From Merluccius polli (lineage: Eukaryota > Chordata > Actinopteri > Gadiformes > Merlucciidae): a stretch of 64,000 bases of DNA. Shown piece after piece: positions 23,111-34,450 of this stretch. Location: the NCBI GenBank assembly GCA_030340625.1, contig JAOPHQ010002854.1, forward strand, positions 215,001-279,000. Reading direction: 5' to 3'. Positions within the stretch are counted from its first letter, which is position 1. Every line of letters begins with the position of its first letter. The notes under the pieces were generated by a model. The model made no database searches and was not told the origin of the DNA. It worked only from the letters and a program-made list of their open reading frames with translations. A program made the position numbers and the translations under genes.

Positions 23111-23151
23111 TCTCTCTCTCTCTACCCACAGTACTCTGTGGGTAGAGAGAG

Positions 23152-23217
<66 letters not shown>

Positions 23218-23218
23218 T
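23111..23218. repeat. Palindrome within (GA)n: (CT)n-TACCCACAG / CTGTGGGTA-(GA)n
   Basis: TCTCTCTCTCTACCCACAG is followed by a TACT loop and its exact complement CTGTGGGTAGAGAGAGAG (23111 to about 23152). A further (GA)n continues to about 23215. The stem is about 20 pairs. Confidence 0.9.
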
Positions 23219-23424
23219 AAATGTAGGAAAGAAAGAAAGAAAGAAAACCCCCCCTGTGGTCATCATTACCGTACCAAGATTAATTTTTAAAATTGATACC
23301 ACAAGTAAGCAAACACAACCATAATGCAATTTCAGCCTCCTGTAGACACACCGGAGGACTGTGTGTTCGCAGCTTCGGCGCAGTATGATGCCACAGTATC
23401 ACACTTCAGGTGCATAATTAAAGG

Positions 23425-23447
23425 GGGGGGGGGGGGGGGGGGGGGGA
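23425..23447. repeat. Poly-G tract
   Basis: About 22 G with only a terminal interruption. Confidence 0.9.
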
Positions 23448-23757
23448 GGGTGGAGCGAACAGAAAATGAAACAGAACGAGAATGTAAAGTAGTAAGACGA
23501 AATGCCAACCCAAACGCCAACAAACCAAGCGATATTAGCGGTGTTCACGTGCGGTTCGTGGTGCAAATAACTGACACTACGTGATTTGCACGCAGTCACG
23601 GAGTCGCTGTCGCTCAGCGACTTGCTGTCATCCCCGCCAGTTGGAGGAGGAGGAGGATGAGGAGGAGGAGGAGGAGGAAGATGTCTGGGTGGTGACGGAT
23701 GTTAAGGTGCTAATTAAACTGTAGAAGCCAACACGGCCGACCCATGGCAAGGTGATG

Positions 23758-23759
23758 AT

Positions 23760-23838
<79 letters not shown>

Positions 23839-23935
23839 CGTGCGTGTGTGTGTGTGTGCATGTGTATGTGTGTTTGAGTGTGTGAAAATCAATTGGCAAC
23901 TCTCAGTAGAAGGCTGTGACAGAGCGAGGAAGGGA

Positions 23936-24013
<78 letters not shown>

Positions 24014-24099
24014 GAGATGCTTGAAGTGATGAGAGGGGGGTTGATGGAGAGTTAAATGGAGATAAAGAAAACAAGAATGGGGAATGGGGTGTGTGTGTT

Positions 24100-24130
<31 letters not shown>

Positions 24131-24150
24131 ATGTGTGTGTGTGTGTGTGC
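23758..24150. repeat. (GT)n - (GA)n - (GT)n cluster
   Basis: (GT)n at 23759-23880, (GA)n at 23938-24010 and a second GT/GC tract at 24088-24150. Each is almost pure. Confidence 0.95.
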
Positions 24151-26531
24151 TATTGAACATTTAGTAGAATCCTGATTAACCCAGGCAGGTGTCTCTGCCC
24201 TGAGGAGAAGATATTATTTTTACTTTCCCTTAACCTACCAATCTCTCTCTCTCTCTCTCTCTCTCTCCCACTCCTCTCTCTTTCTACTCTCTCTTTCTTT
24301 TCCTTTCCCACAGCTGCCCAGCGGTGTTTATAATGATGACAGAAGAGTAATGCACTACACTAAAGGACACATTGATTCTTCAGAGAGTCGTTTTCTAGAA
24401 AGTAAAACCCTGATTTGCGTCGCCCATGCATGCTTGTTCGCAGCGGGGGGGGAAAAACGCAGACACTTACGGCGGGTTTAGTTAGACTAACCGGAGTCAT
24501 CCGTGGAAAATACAATCTGTGCCTAACACAACAGCCACTCTCGTCGTAAAGGGCACTTCACACCATGAAGCGGTTGTACCATTGTGGTCCGTCCGTCCTG
24601 TTTTGAATCGGAGATAGTGTCACACACCTTGTAGAGAGAGAGGAGGTGTTGAGACGTCATCGGAGGAATTGCTCGGAGGAAGCGTCCCCCTCTCTCTCTC
24701 TCTCTCCCTCTCTCTCTCTGTTTCTTCCCTGCCTCTTTCTCTCCCTAATTTTCCCTCCATTTTCTTTACAGGGTCCTCTCTAGACTAAATAGACCCTTCC
24801 ACCACATCCTTATCTCGTGGGGAAATATGAACAACACACCACAAAAAACACATGAGCTTCTGTACCATATAGTTCACAGCCTTTGCATAAAGTCTCATTG
24901 CATTTCCATTCCTCTACTGACACAAACGCGACAGACACAGACGAGGGTAGTAAAGTAAAACCTCCGAGATTGAAACCAGGAACGGCGACCATGCCGGGCA
25001 GAGAGGGTGTGGTAGACTGGTTTGACGATCCGGCGATGAGCGGTAGGAAATCAGGGGTGTTTGATGACGATGGACCTCAGGTGTGCAGAGAAAGGAGGAC
25101 TCAGGAGGAGCTGGAGTCCGCTAGCCACGCCCCCAAAACATGAAACACAAAGACAGAGACAGACAGGGACAGACGAGACCCACACAGATGTGATCCTAGC
25201 TTCATAACAGAAACCTGACAATGCAGCCATGCCATATGGCCCGCTCCACCTTTTTCCCCCAGGATAGACCGCCTCACTCCTTCAGTATGGAAATAACTTG
25301 CCATCCCCAACATCCCCCCTCTCCGGATTTGACTATGTACTGCTAATCAGCTCACACTCTCAGTATCGTTATTGACAAGTAACTGGGCTTCATGCCTAGA
25401 CCGTGAGAACTGACTTAACATTTTGCTCCCTTATATATCGCACCTAAATAGTTGCAGACCATGGCGACCACTTTGCAATTGGTTATTTTTATTTAAATCT
25501 TTGACGCGTATGTTATCAACGTGATATTTCCCTGTATAAAAGTCATGAACATGAATTCGTATCACGATCACGATCAAGATGCCGGGTACATTGCTGCCCA
25601 TGGTCTTGTTCTATTAAACCAAATACTTTGCTGTCAAAAAGCGTCCTAAAATAAATACTTTTTTCATCAAGTATGTGTTAAACTACTGTAGTGCTACTGT
25701 ATCATAATACTATTGTAGTACCGCTGTGTCATAATACTGCTGTCGTGGTTGACAGGTCAGGATGCTTTTGACATGACACCGGATGCTTCTTCCTTTTCCT
25801 TTTTCCTCATGTCTATAAACTGACTATGAGACACTGTTGGTAGGAGTGCAATTGATTGATATGTAAGCGGCAACATAAGCAATGTGTGCAATGTGCGTTT
25901 GTGCCACGACCAAAAAACAGCAGCCGTGTGTGTGTGTGTGTTCCCTATCAGAATTGACTTGGCTGTTTCCGTAGATGGATGTACGCTCGCCTATATGAAA
26001 TAATTATTCACGATATTTTATTCATTCAATGTCTATCGGAAGCGGAGAGTGCATGTCTCCCTTCTGCCGTCTTCGGTTATTTCAGTCTATTTCCTGGTAA
26101 ACACAATGTCGATGCAAAAGATAGCGGTAATGTTGCTATGGTAATGTACGGTAGTGTCAAAATCGGTTTTTCATGTCATCTTACCGATGAGGCGGGAGGA
26201 GGCGCGTCTATGACAAGATCCTCCGATTTGCTCACATCGTCGATATGCGTGTGAGTTTTGAATTGACAGTGAAACGAACCGGTGTCCCAGCCCCGCGGGC
26301 CTCGTTTTGTCAGCTGTTTCCAAACAAGCCAAATGACAATGATTCGATACCTAAGACACGGTTGGGGGAAAGGAAAAGTCACGCCTGTGTATTCGCAGTT
26401 TCTGAGGATTTCAAAGACATGAAACCTCCCGTCGCGCTGATCACCAGATGTTCTGTCAGGAGGAGAAGGCACTTCAAAGACCCGGAAAGAACAGGACTAA
26501 TACAAACACAATTGCAGTTTCCTTTTTTATA

Positions 26532-26532
26532 C

Positions 26533-26587
<55 letters not shown>
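26532..26587. repeat. (GA)n microsatellite
   Basis: About 27 uninterrupted GA units. Confidence 0.95.
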
Positions 26588-26590
<3 letters not shown>

Positions 26591-26744
26591 GACAAGAGGG
26601 GACGGCAATCACGTGAGAACATGAATTTGCAATTCAATTAACAGCTGTTGAGATGAGAAGTTGTATGTGCTTCAATTATTGGGATTCAATTATTATTATT
26701 TATTTTTTTACAAAATACATCAGAAAACCACCACCATCCAATAG

Positions 26745-27180
26745 GCCGAGTTACTCCACTTTTCAAGCCTGGACCATAGAGGCAGAGGAGGTTGCTCCTC
26801 CTCTATTTTTGAGAGGTAAGAGGGAGCTCAAAACATCCAAAAAATTATAATTGGTTAAAATAAACCATTACCAAATCTCAGTATAATTTATAAAATAATT
26901 TTTCTCTCTTCTTTGGGAAAAATATTTACCATGAAATTCTGATTAAAATGCTTAAACAGCGAGACCTGCCCGGCAGGCCAAAGGGGAAAGGGCAGTCTGT
27001 GCCTCCTGATGGCAGGATCTCTTATATCAATGTAATGTACTTCATTTTTTTTGTGGCCAAAAAACATAAAATGATGCTCCAACGGAGGACATAACCAAAA
27101 TACAATATTGACATCGCGTTGGTCCAATGATAATTTCCAAATGTCATCTTCAATTCTCTACCACTCTATTGTCTGTGAGT
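26745..27180. repeat. Unnamed dispersed repeat, copy 1
   Basis: It shares ordered blocks with 33963-34450: CATAGAGGCAGAGGAGGTT, CTCTATTTTTGAGAGG, AAATAAACCATTACCAAAT, TTTTTCTCTCTTCTTTGG, TCTGATTAAAATGCTT and GGGGAAAGGGC, and near the far end ATTTCCAAATGTCATCTTCA. The middle differs in length. No open frame or terminal repeat was recognised. A minus-strand frame (26888-27127) is incidental. Confidence 0.75.
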
Positions 27181-29540
27181 GTGACAAACTGGCGTCAAAG
27201 GCGATGTGCTGGCTAAATGCTGGATGCTAATAATAACGCAACGCGGACCACAACATGGCGTGGTGAATGATGTACTGCCGACCTCATTTCATTCTTTGCC
27301 ATACCAACAAACACATGGGCAGGATTAAACCAAGCTCCAGCTATCTTCACATGTGATCTGTGTCACATCCTTGTGGAGGAGGAGACCGCTGCAGCGCTCT
27401 GGGGCCACCGACTCCTCAACTCTGCATCTTCATCAACTCTAATTATTTCAGTTGAGCCCTCCGATCCCTCTGCTCTCCATCTGAATCAGCCAAACCAGCA
27501 GAGCGCTGTGTGAGTATCTTTAGTTGAGAAAATGTTCTTCTCAAATGAGCGCATGTTGTTCAAAAGCTAGATGGCATCATAACTAGATGGTTATGATCCT
27601 ACGAATGCTAATTCTATATACGCAATGTAGTCTGCATTTGTAGTCACTTGTAGTCAACTCTTGCTCAAAACCTTATTTTTTTGTTGAATAAATGCCTTCT
27701 GTCCTCCCCAATTTCCAAAGTCACCTATATCAACTTTTAGATAGTTGATAGTCGAGTTTTAGATATTGCACCGGTGATATCAACAAACACCATCTTCTCT
27801 CAGTGTCCAATGCACTGTTTGATGATTTTCAAAAAGATAATCTCACCCAGTACATTTTCCAGCAATCATTTCCACTAATCCGTCTTCTGCATTTCTCTGT
27901 TATCATTCTGCGAAAAACGATACTGACGTAACTTTATCAAACGTGGTTATATTGCTGTCCCAGGGAATAATGCACTTATACAGTTATGTAGATAAACGCA
28001 ATTTTCTTCTTTTAGTGTTCCCTTTCAAACATGCACACATCAGCACAGCAATGTTATAAGTGCACATTTAAAAAGCCATAACAACAAGGGACTGGAGGAT
28101 ATTGCAGTGATAAACGTCTGATTTATGAACAGGCATGGCATAGAGATTGCCAAACGTCTCCATAATTTATGGTCACTCATTTTTTAGGGCTTTATTGAAA
28201 CAGCGACAGTAGCGGCGTGGAGATACGCGCTCTAAATAGGCTTTAGGTTATTCATCATTTAAAAACAAATAAAAACAAATCTATCAACTGTGATGTGCGA
28301 TGCTGAAGGAATTCATGTGCCATGTTGCGTCGTACATCCTCGTCATTTAGCTTTTTATTTTTCAGTTTGTTAGCAAGGGTTAAAGATGTTTTTGGTCGCC
28401 TTTAGAAGAGCACAACGGAAATGATTCGGAAAATACCATAATTAGCTTTCCATACAGCTAAAACCCAAAGCCATTTATCATTACTCACTAAGTATATACA
28501 ACTCAATAACACAACAAACAACAAAACTGTTCCACTTTATTTTGTATATTTTCATGTAACAATTCAGCCTGGCTTTGTTTAAACATTAATATAGCAATAT
28601 AGTGAATGCATTTTAAGGAGCTATAGACGAACATTAATATAGCAGCAAACAACTATTGTCTATGCAAAGATATAGTGGAGTAATGGCGTCCTGACCAGAG
28701 AATGAAGTCGCACTCCCTCTGTGTGTGTAAACCGAGCTTCGCTTTATTTTGTTTTTCGGTAGCCGGGCCGGCCGCACGTTCATGATACATACGCGCATAC
28801 ATACGTGTTTAAATAGAGAGGGATGTCGCACACAGCGGTGTGAACAGAGTGATGGCGGAGTTCAGTTCGAAAGCGTCCAGCTGAAGGCCACCGTCCTGAA
28901 CGTCCTCCACCCAACAAACCACGTTCTTTGGCGAAAAAGGCCTCAGACAAAGAGAGAGAGATGAGACCAGAGTCAAGACTGGTCTGGCTTTTCCGAGATG
29001 GAGAGATGTACTGTACATCCTCTTGCTTGCCTACTGTACTTACGTCGTCACTTGACATTATTCACGAAGGTGACTTCATGTTGTTGGGTCTTCACACGCA
29101 GCTCTGTGATCCACAACGACATGCAGACAACATGAAGGGAGGGAGGAAGGGGGAGGGAACGCCAAGTTTGGGGGGGAAGAATTCATCCAAAACCACATGT
29201 TAATACCAGGTGGTCATAGAAGATGGTCATAATTGTATCACTGAAAGAGGAAGGGATAAGAACAAACTATGGGATGTTCCTAATTATGAAGCATCTTGGA
29301 GCCATCCGTCTTTTGTGTGTGTGTGTGTGTGTGTGCGTGATAATAATCTTAATAATAATAACTTGATATAGCCTATCTGCCCCTTTGACAGATCTGCCAT
29401 ATCCTGCTGCTGGAAGACACATAATCCAACTCATGTTTTATTCTTGTGCGATTGTTTCCCAGTAAATCAGTTACTTGCCAAGATATAGCTTTCCTTGTAA
29501 TTAATAAAAACACTATGATTTTTACTAAAACCAACGGTAA
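27181..29540 (+). other. Intron 2, middle: apparently unique sequence
   Basis: AT-rich sequence with no recognised exon, RNA gene or mobile element. A short (GT)n lies at 29313-29335. Around 28690-28830 there is a GC-richer patch (CCGGGCCGGCCGCACG) without a coding signal. Confidence 0.5.
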
Positions 29541-29556
29541 TGCTAGATATACTAAT

Positions 29557-29586
29557 ATTCTTGGATCTAACACTAGATCCAAGAAT
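29557..29586. repeat. Perfect 13-bp-arm palindrome
   Basis: ATTCTTGGATCTA, a 4-base loop ACAC, and the exact complement TAGATCCAAGAAT. It sits directly at the left edge of the ACTGATCCAG minisatellite. Confidence 0.95.
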
Positions 29587-29589
29587 GCA

Positions 29590-29880
29590 TCCAGTTCTAG
29601 TTACCGATACTGATCCAGTTCCAGATACTGATCCCGTTTCTGACACTGATCAAGTTCCACTTACTGATCCAGATTCTGATCCAGATACTGATCCAGATAC
29701 TGATCCATACTGATCCAGATACTGATCTAGTTCCAGGTACTGATCCAGATACTGATCTAGTTCCACTTACTGATCCAGATCCAGCTATTGAGACAGATAC
29801 TGATCTAGTTCCAGATGCTGAGCCAGATACTGATCCAGTTGCTGATCCAGATCCAGTTACTGATCCAGATCCCGCTGGTT
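29590..29880. repeat. ACTGATCCAGAT/TTCC minisatellite
   Basis: Degenerate tandem units of about 12 and 18 bases (GATACTGATCCA, GTTCCAGATACT, GTTCCACTTACT). The minus-strand open frame (Gly-Ser-Val/Trp-Ile repeats) is an artefact of the 6-base periodicity. Confidence 0.9.
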
Positions 29881-30244
29881 CAAACCACAAACCATCCTTG
29901 AACAATCCCTAATAAGTACAATGCAAATAGAAAGTTCAAAGTGTTGTATTCTTAACACAGCCCACCAAGACTTGTTGCTTTGTGTTCCCCTATTCGATTT
30001 GTTGTTTGAATAAAGTTAGCGGCGTGCGTCAATACTGCCTGAAGGTGCTTAGCTCACCCTTCAGAAGAGTGCGAGCCCTAATGTCAAAGACACAACGTCG
30101 GTGGCTGAGCATTTTTTGTGTGTCCTAATGACGTCTGAAGGAAGCTGTTCCCGGAATAACGCACTGATTGTTAGTCTGATGTGATCTGAAATGAAAGGTG
30201 CAACAAATGGTGGCAAATTTACATCCTCTCACTATGATTGTCGA

Positions 30245-30545
30245 ACTATCTCTGTCACTCTCTCTCTCTCTTACTCTTACTCTCTTGGTCTCTCTCTGTC
30301 TGTGTATCTCTTTCTCTCTCTTCCTCTTTCTCTCCCCCTCTCTCTACATGTCTGTCTCCAAAATATATCTCTGCCTTTCTCTCTTCATGTCTGTCTACAT
30401 CTCTCTCTGTATCGGTCTCTTTTCCTCTCTCTCCTTCTGTCTCTCTCGCTCTCTGTATCTGTCACACTTTTGCAATCTCGCTCTCTCACACACTCCCACC
30501 CCCCCCTCTCTCTCTCTCTCTCTCTCTCCTTCGCTCTCTCTCTGA
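30245..30545. repeat. CT-rich low-complexity tract
   Basis: About 300 bases of TCTCTC with TGTCTG, TTCCTC and CACACA interruptions. It ends CTCTGACAG at 30548, which looks like a splice acceptor. The following sequence GTGTTCTGGCTTTCCTC has no calsyntenin homology and was not taken as an exon. Confidence 0.85.
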
Positions 30546-31589
30546 CAGGTGTTCTGGCTTTCCTCAATCTGACAGGCCAATTTGGAGGATATTTGCATAT
30601 CCTCTTAGCTCTGTTTGTCTTGTTCACGCAGGCATTAAATGGACTGCTATCACTTTGCGCGGGGCGCATAATAACATCACAGTCCATCGGGCTTGTCTGC
30701 GTCCCTCATCATAAACGAACGCACGCTCGCACGCCCTCCTCTTTCACGTCAAGTGCCGCACACTGCTCTCCCACTCAGCCCCACGGTTATCACTACTTAC
30801 TTTTTTGGAAATAAATCACGACGTCATGTGAGCACTAACATTTGTTTTTCGCTGTGGGTATGAGAGGCTGGTTGTTTTTTTTGTGTCTGGGAATAAAAAC
30901 GACGTAAGTAAAGGCATTGATTGCGCGTCTGACTAATAGCGGTTTTATTTTCGAAAGAGAAAAGAGACAACTGAACAACATTTTTTCTTTCATTTTGTTG
31001 ACATTTGAATCTGTGGACAAAGGTTAAAGATGGCAAATATGACAGCCACACATGGGCTGATGGGATAATGAAAGATAATTGGACGTGCATTTAAAACTCA
31101 TTTGCATGACTAAAAAAAACAAAAAAAACAAGGGACAGACTGGCAAATGGAAATGAGTGAAAAGGAATACATGTTTGGATGCCAAATAAACAGATATGAG
31201 TAAATAGTACGATGTAAATCTACATGCTATGATGTTGATGAGGAGGAAACATGAGTGGCAGCAGAGACATGAGTGGCAGCGATATTCGAAGACCTGATGA
31301 GTAAGACACAAATCTCCTTGAATGGCTCCTAATTACGACACATAGCATGATGGTGAGAATACAATAGTGCTGATTACCGCATCACTCATGTCTAGGATTA
31401 CATTGTTTCAATTGATTGCTACCAAGTACTTGTTTACCTTTTTAAAAGATGGGTATTCTGTAGTTGTCAACGACAGATCAGCTATGCATTTGACATGCGA
31501 CCAAACTTATGGTGTGATGCAGACACCAGGATAAAATATATTACATTGGTATACATGACATTAAGGAGCAGGTAAACAGGCTTATGTAT

Positions 31590-31680
31590 TGCCTAACAGG
31601 TTGTGGTCATTGGGGATCAAACCTAGTACCTTTTGTCGGGGAGTTGAACACCCTAGCCACAACACTATCCTGCATTTACA
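31590..31680 (-). mobile_element. SINE-like remnant
   Basis: The + strand contains GGTTGTGGTCATTGGGGATCAAACCTAGTACC. The part GGGGATCAAACC is the complement of a B-box-like GGTTTGATCCCC, as in the other SINE-like pieces of the window. It is truncated. Confidence 0.4.
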
Positions 31681-31689
31681 AAGGATATA

Positions 31690-33011
31690 GACTTTAACTG
31701 ACCTGCTACTGCCTGCTATAATCAATAACTTGCTGACATTTGGTCATATCCCAGCTTATGTCAAATAAGCCGCTGTACCACTTCTCAAAAAAAAAGGAAT
31801 CTGGACCCTTCTTTTCCCTTTTCGCCTATTTCCTTTTATAGCTAAGCAGCTTACATTTGTCTTAGATGAGCACAACTTTTTCAACAAGTTTCAGTCTGGT
31901 TTCCGTTGGTTGCATTCAACAGAGACAGCTCTTCACAGGGTCTCAAATGATCTGTTAATGCAGAGTGATGGATGAAGGAGTGATGAAGGAGAATGATCTG
32001 TATTGGTACTGCTTTGGATACTGTGGACCACCGTATATTGAGAGGCTATGGCAGTGGGGGGTATCTCTGCTATCAGCTTGGGATTGGTTTTCTTCATACC
32101 TGTCAGGCATGATTTTCTCGCTTATGGTTTATAATTATGCCAATCAACTGAATCTCTGTTTTGTATTCCCCAGAGCTCTGTCCTTGGCCTGATACAGTTT
32201 GCATTGTACTTGCTTCCTCATGGGCAGATAATAAGAAAGTTTAAAGGTATCTCATTCCATTGTTATGTGGACAGTATTCGATTAGACATTTAATTTAGGC
32301 CTCAAAATGTCTCAAAACTGTCTGTTCTTCTAAATTATATTAACTCTGTATGAGCTAAATGCTGATAATAAAAAAATAAGTGCTTATTTCTGCCCAGATG
32401 GCGTTGTCCTGATGGCGATGGAAAGTCTTTCCTCTCCTGTTAAACCTACCCTTAGTAATCCTTAATAATCCTACCCTTAGTAATCTAGGCATTTCTATGG
32501 GCCAGACGTTGAGTCTTGACCAGAAAGTGAGTAGTTTGGTTCGCTCCTGTTTCTACCAGCTGAGAAACATTGTAAAACCCAGGCCCATTGTGTCTAGAGC
32601 TGAGATGGAGATTATTCATGGTTTTATTTCCTCCCGCCTTGGTTACTGTAACTCCCTTTTCACCTGTCTTAGCAAGACATCACTGAACCACTTACAAGCG
32701 GTCCAAAATGCTGCTGCCTCCTAACCAAGTCCCCTAAAAGGTCCACCAATCCTTGTCCTTACACTGGCTTCCCATCAATTTCAGAATCCAGTTCAAGATT
32801 CTTGAATCAACATTCAGAGCCTTGCATGGCACCTGCCTGCATTAAACAGCATCTGCAGCCATATAATACCAGGAGGAATTTGAGGTCCTCTGATCAGGGT
32901 TTGCTGGTTGTTCCTACCTCCAGGCTCAAGACAAAAGGAGACTTTTGGGGTATAGCTCCTAAACTTTGGTACTCTCTCCCATTGGACTTAAGATCTGTGG
33001 ACACTGTGGAC
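31690..33011 (+). mobile_element. L2-like LINE, 5'-truncated and decayed reverse transcriptase (left part)
   Basis: Translated fragments in shifting frames match the C-terminal half of a fish L2-type non-LTR reverse transcriptase. In order they are: a DEHNFFNKFQSGFRWLHSTE block (31868 on), an AxDTVDHxILxERL-like block (32010), WFSSYLSG (32090), a YADD-region relic (about 32255), MGQTLSLDQKVSSLVRSCFY (32497) followed by LRNIVKPRP, FISSRLGYCNSLF and LQAVQNAAA, then LRSSDQGLLVVPTSRLKTKG (32880 on) and APKLWYSLPLDLRSVD. Frameshifts and stops throughout make it inactive. It is interrupted at 33011 by a hAT-type element and resumes at 33707. Confidence 0.85.
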
Positions 33012-33698
33012 TAGGGGTGGGCGGATCGATATAAATAATCGATACTATCGATGCCAAAGCTGGTATTGGTATCTGATCGATACAATTGTAATAGTATCGA
33101 TAGTTTAATTCAAATGTCTCCTCTACGTTCACTATTCTTTGCTCGTGTCTCCGACTCGCCTATAATCCTGAGCAAACGCTGTTTTCACATCTTGAACGAA
33201 CGCCTTGCTCTTCCTCCCCAAGCCTCCTGCCGCTCTGCTGTGATTCGTTGTCGTGCCGTCACGTGGCTCACTAACGTAACACGTAGAGGAGCAGCGGAAC
33301 CCCTAGGGGGGGCTCAGGGAATGTAATTGCAGCAGCTATGTGTTGTTGGTTTGTTCTTCAGTTATAATTGCGTGCACATTATTTCATTTGCTTTTAAAAG
33401 CAGAAAAAAGGGAGAGATTTTTGTTATTTTTTTGTTATTTTTTTCTTGTTTTAAAAAAGGCTGTAAAGAATTCATTCTACAGTGAATAATAACTAATAAT
33501 TTTGTGCACTTCAATACATTAATAAAAAATATGTCCTAAAGAATTGATCATTCATTCATAATGACATACTGTTCTCCCCTACACAAAAGATTTTTTTTAA
33601 AGTAAAAAGTATCGTATCGGTATCGGTATCGGCAATACTGACCCTATATGTACTTGGTATCGGATCGATACCAAATTTTACAGTATCGCCCACCACTA
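33012..33698. mobile_element. Non-autonomous hAT-type element (687 bp) inserted in the LINE
   Basis: The left end is TAGGGGTGGGCG. The right end, in complement, is TAGTGGTGGGCG (one mismatch in 12). Both are followed by ATCGATAC-rich sequence (GGTATCGGTATCGGTATCGG near 33615). The element is flanked by an exact 8-bp duplication CTGTGGAC at 33004-33011 and 33699-33706. An 8-bp target duplication and GGGGTGGGC-type ends are hallmarks of hAT transposons. The interior has no transposase. The open frame at 33051-33326 has no recognisable homology. Confidence 0.9.
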
Positions 33699-33890
33699 CT
33701 GTGGACACTTTCAAAAAGCAGCTCAAGACTCATCTGTTAAGACTTTGGTTTCATTTTAATTTTTTGTTCTTTAGCTGGATGTCTGTATGTAATGTCTGTA
33801 TCTCTATCACATATTTGCTTTTTGTTTTTGTGACGCAGTACTTTGTGCCGTCTGCTCTTGAAAGGTGCTATGTATAAATACAAGTTATAT
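33699..33890 (+). mobile_element. L2-like LINE, 3' end and tail (right part)
   Basis: The sequence after the target duplication continues the LINE protein: TFKKQLKTHLLRLWFHF, then the 3' tail GAAAGGTGCTATGTATAAAT and ACAAGTTATATTG. (ATT)n follows from about 33890. This is the usual 3' end structure of fish L2 elements. With 33012-33698 removed and one TSD copy dropped, the frame joins as SVDTVDTFKKQL. Confidence 0.85.
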
Positions 33891-33962
33891 TGTTATTATT
33901 ATTATTATTATTATTAATGTTGTTGTTGTTATTATGCTTATTATTATTATTATTATTATTAT

Positions 33963-34450
33963 AAGGACCAGAGGGGGCTGGTCCATAGAGACAGAGGAGG
34001 TTTCCTCTATTTTTGAGAGGCATTAGAAAATATAAAAAAATATATATTATTGGTTGAAATAAACCATTACCAAATTTCAGTATCATTTATACATTACATT
34101 TTTCTCTCTTCTTTGGTTATTATTATTTTTCCTTAATTCTGATTAAAATGCTTCAACAGCGACACCTGCAGGCCAGGCAAGAGGGGAAAGGGCCGTCTGT
34201 GTGAAGTGTTGGTGGGGGGCAGAGGAGGATGGGCTCCTGCTGTCCTCCACAGCCTAATCTGTTGTGCAACAAACACAACCATCAGCGATAAGTCAGTAAA
34301 TACACCGTGACCAACATCAGCTGACCTCACCCACTGTCACACATCTTACCTATACTGGCACCCTCTCCTGATTAGCATAGGCCGATTGGTTATTGACCAA
34401 TGATGGTCCTAATGATCATTTCCAAATTTCATCTTCAATACCACTGTATG
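33963..34450. repeat. Unnamed dispersed repeat, copy 2
   Basis: This is the second copy of the family at 26745-27180, in the same orientation: GGTCCATAGAGACAGAGGAGG, CTCTATTTTTGAGAGG, AAACCATTACCAAATTTCAG and GATTAAAATGCTTCAACAG. It starts directly after the (ATT)n at the LINE tail. Confidence 0.75.

Larger units (their letters stand above)
18919..26744 (+). other. Intron 2, first part: mostly simple repeats
   Basis: No exon was recognised. Between the repeats listed separately, 18920-19550, 19890-20390, 21360-22130, 24310-24640 and 24750-26520 look like unremarkable unique sequence. Short (CT)n, (GA)n and poly-C runs occur at 19558-19618, 20410-20433, 21282-21302, 22153-22165, 22270-22335 and 24241-24300. 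Confidence 0.5.

Noticed and set aside
30549..30814. Possible exon after the acceptor-like CTCTCTGACAG
   Set aside because: No calsyntenin match, no convincing donor, and exon 2 to exon 3 already join in phase across it.
32497..32724. 75-codon frame MGQTLSLDQKVSSLV... as a host gene
   Set aside because: Clear L2-type reverse-transcriptase C-terminal region, flanked by further broken pieces of the same LINE.
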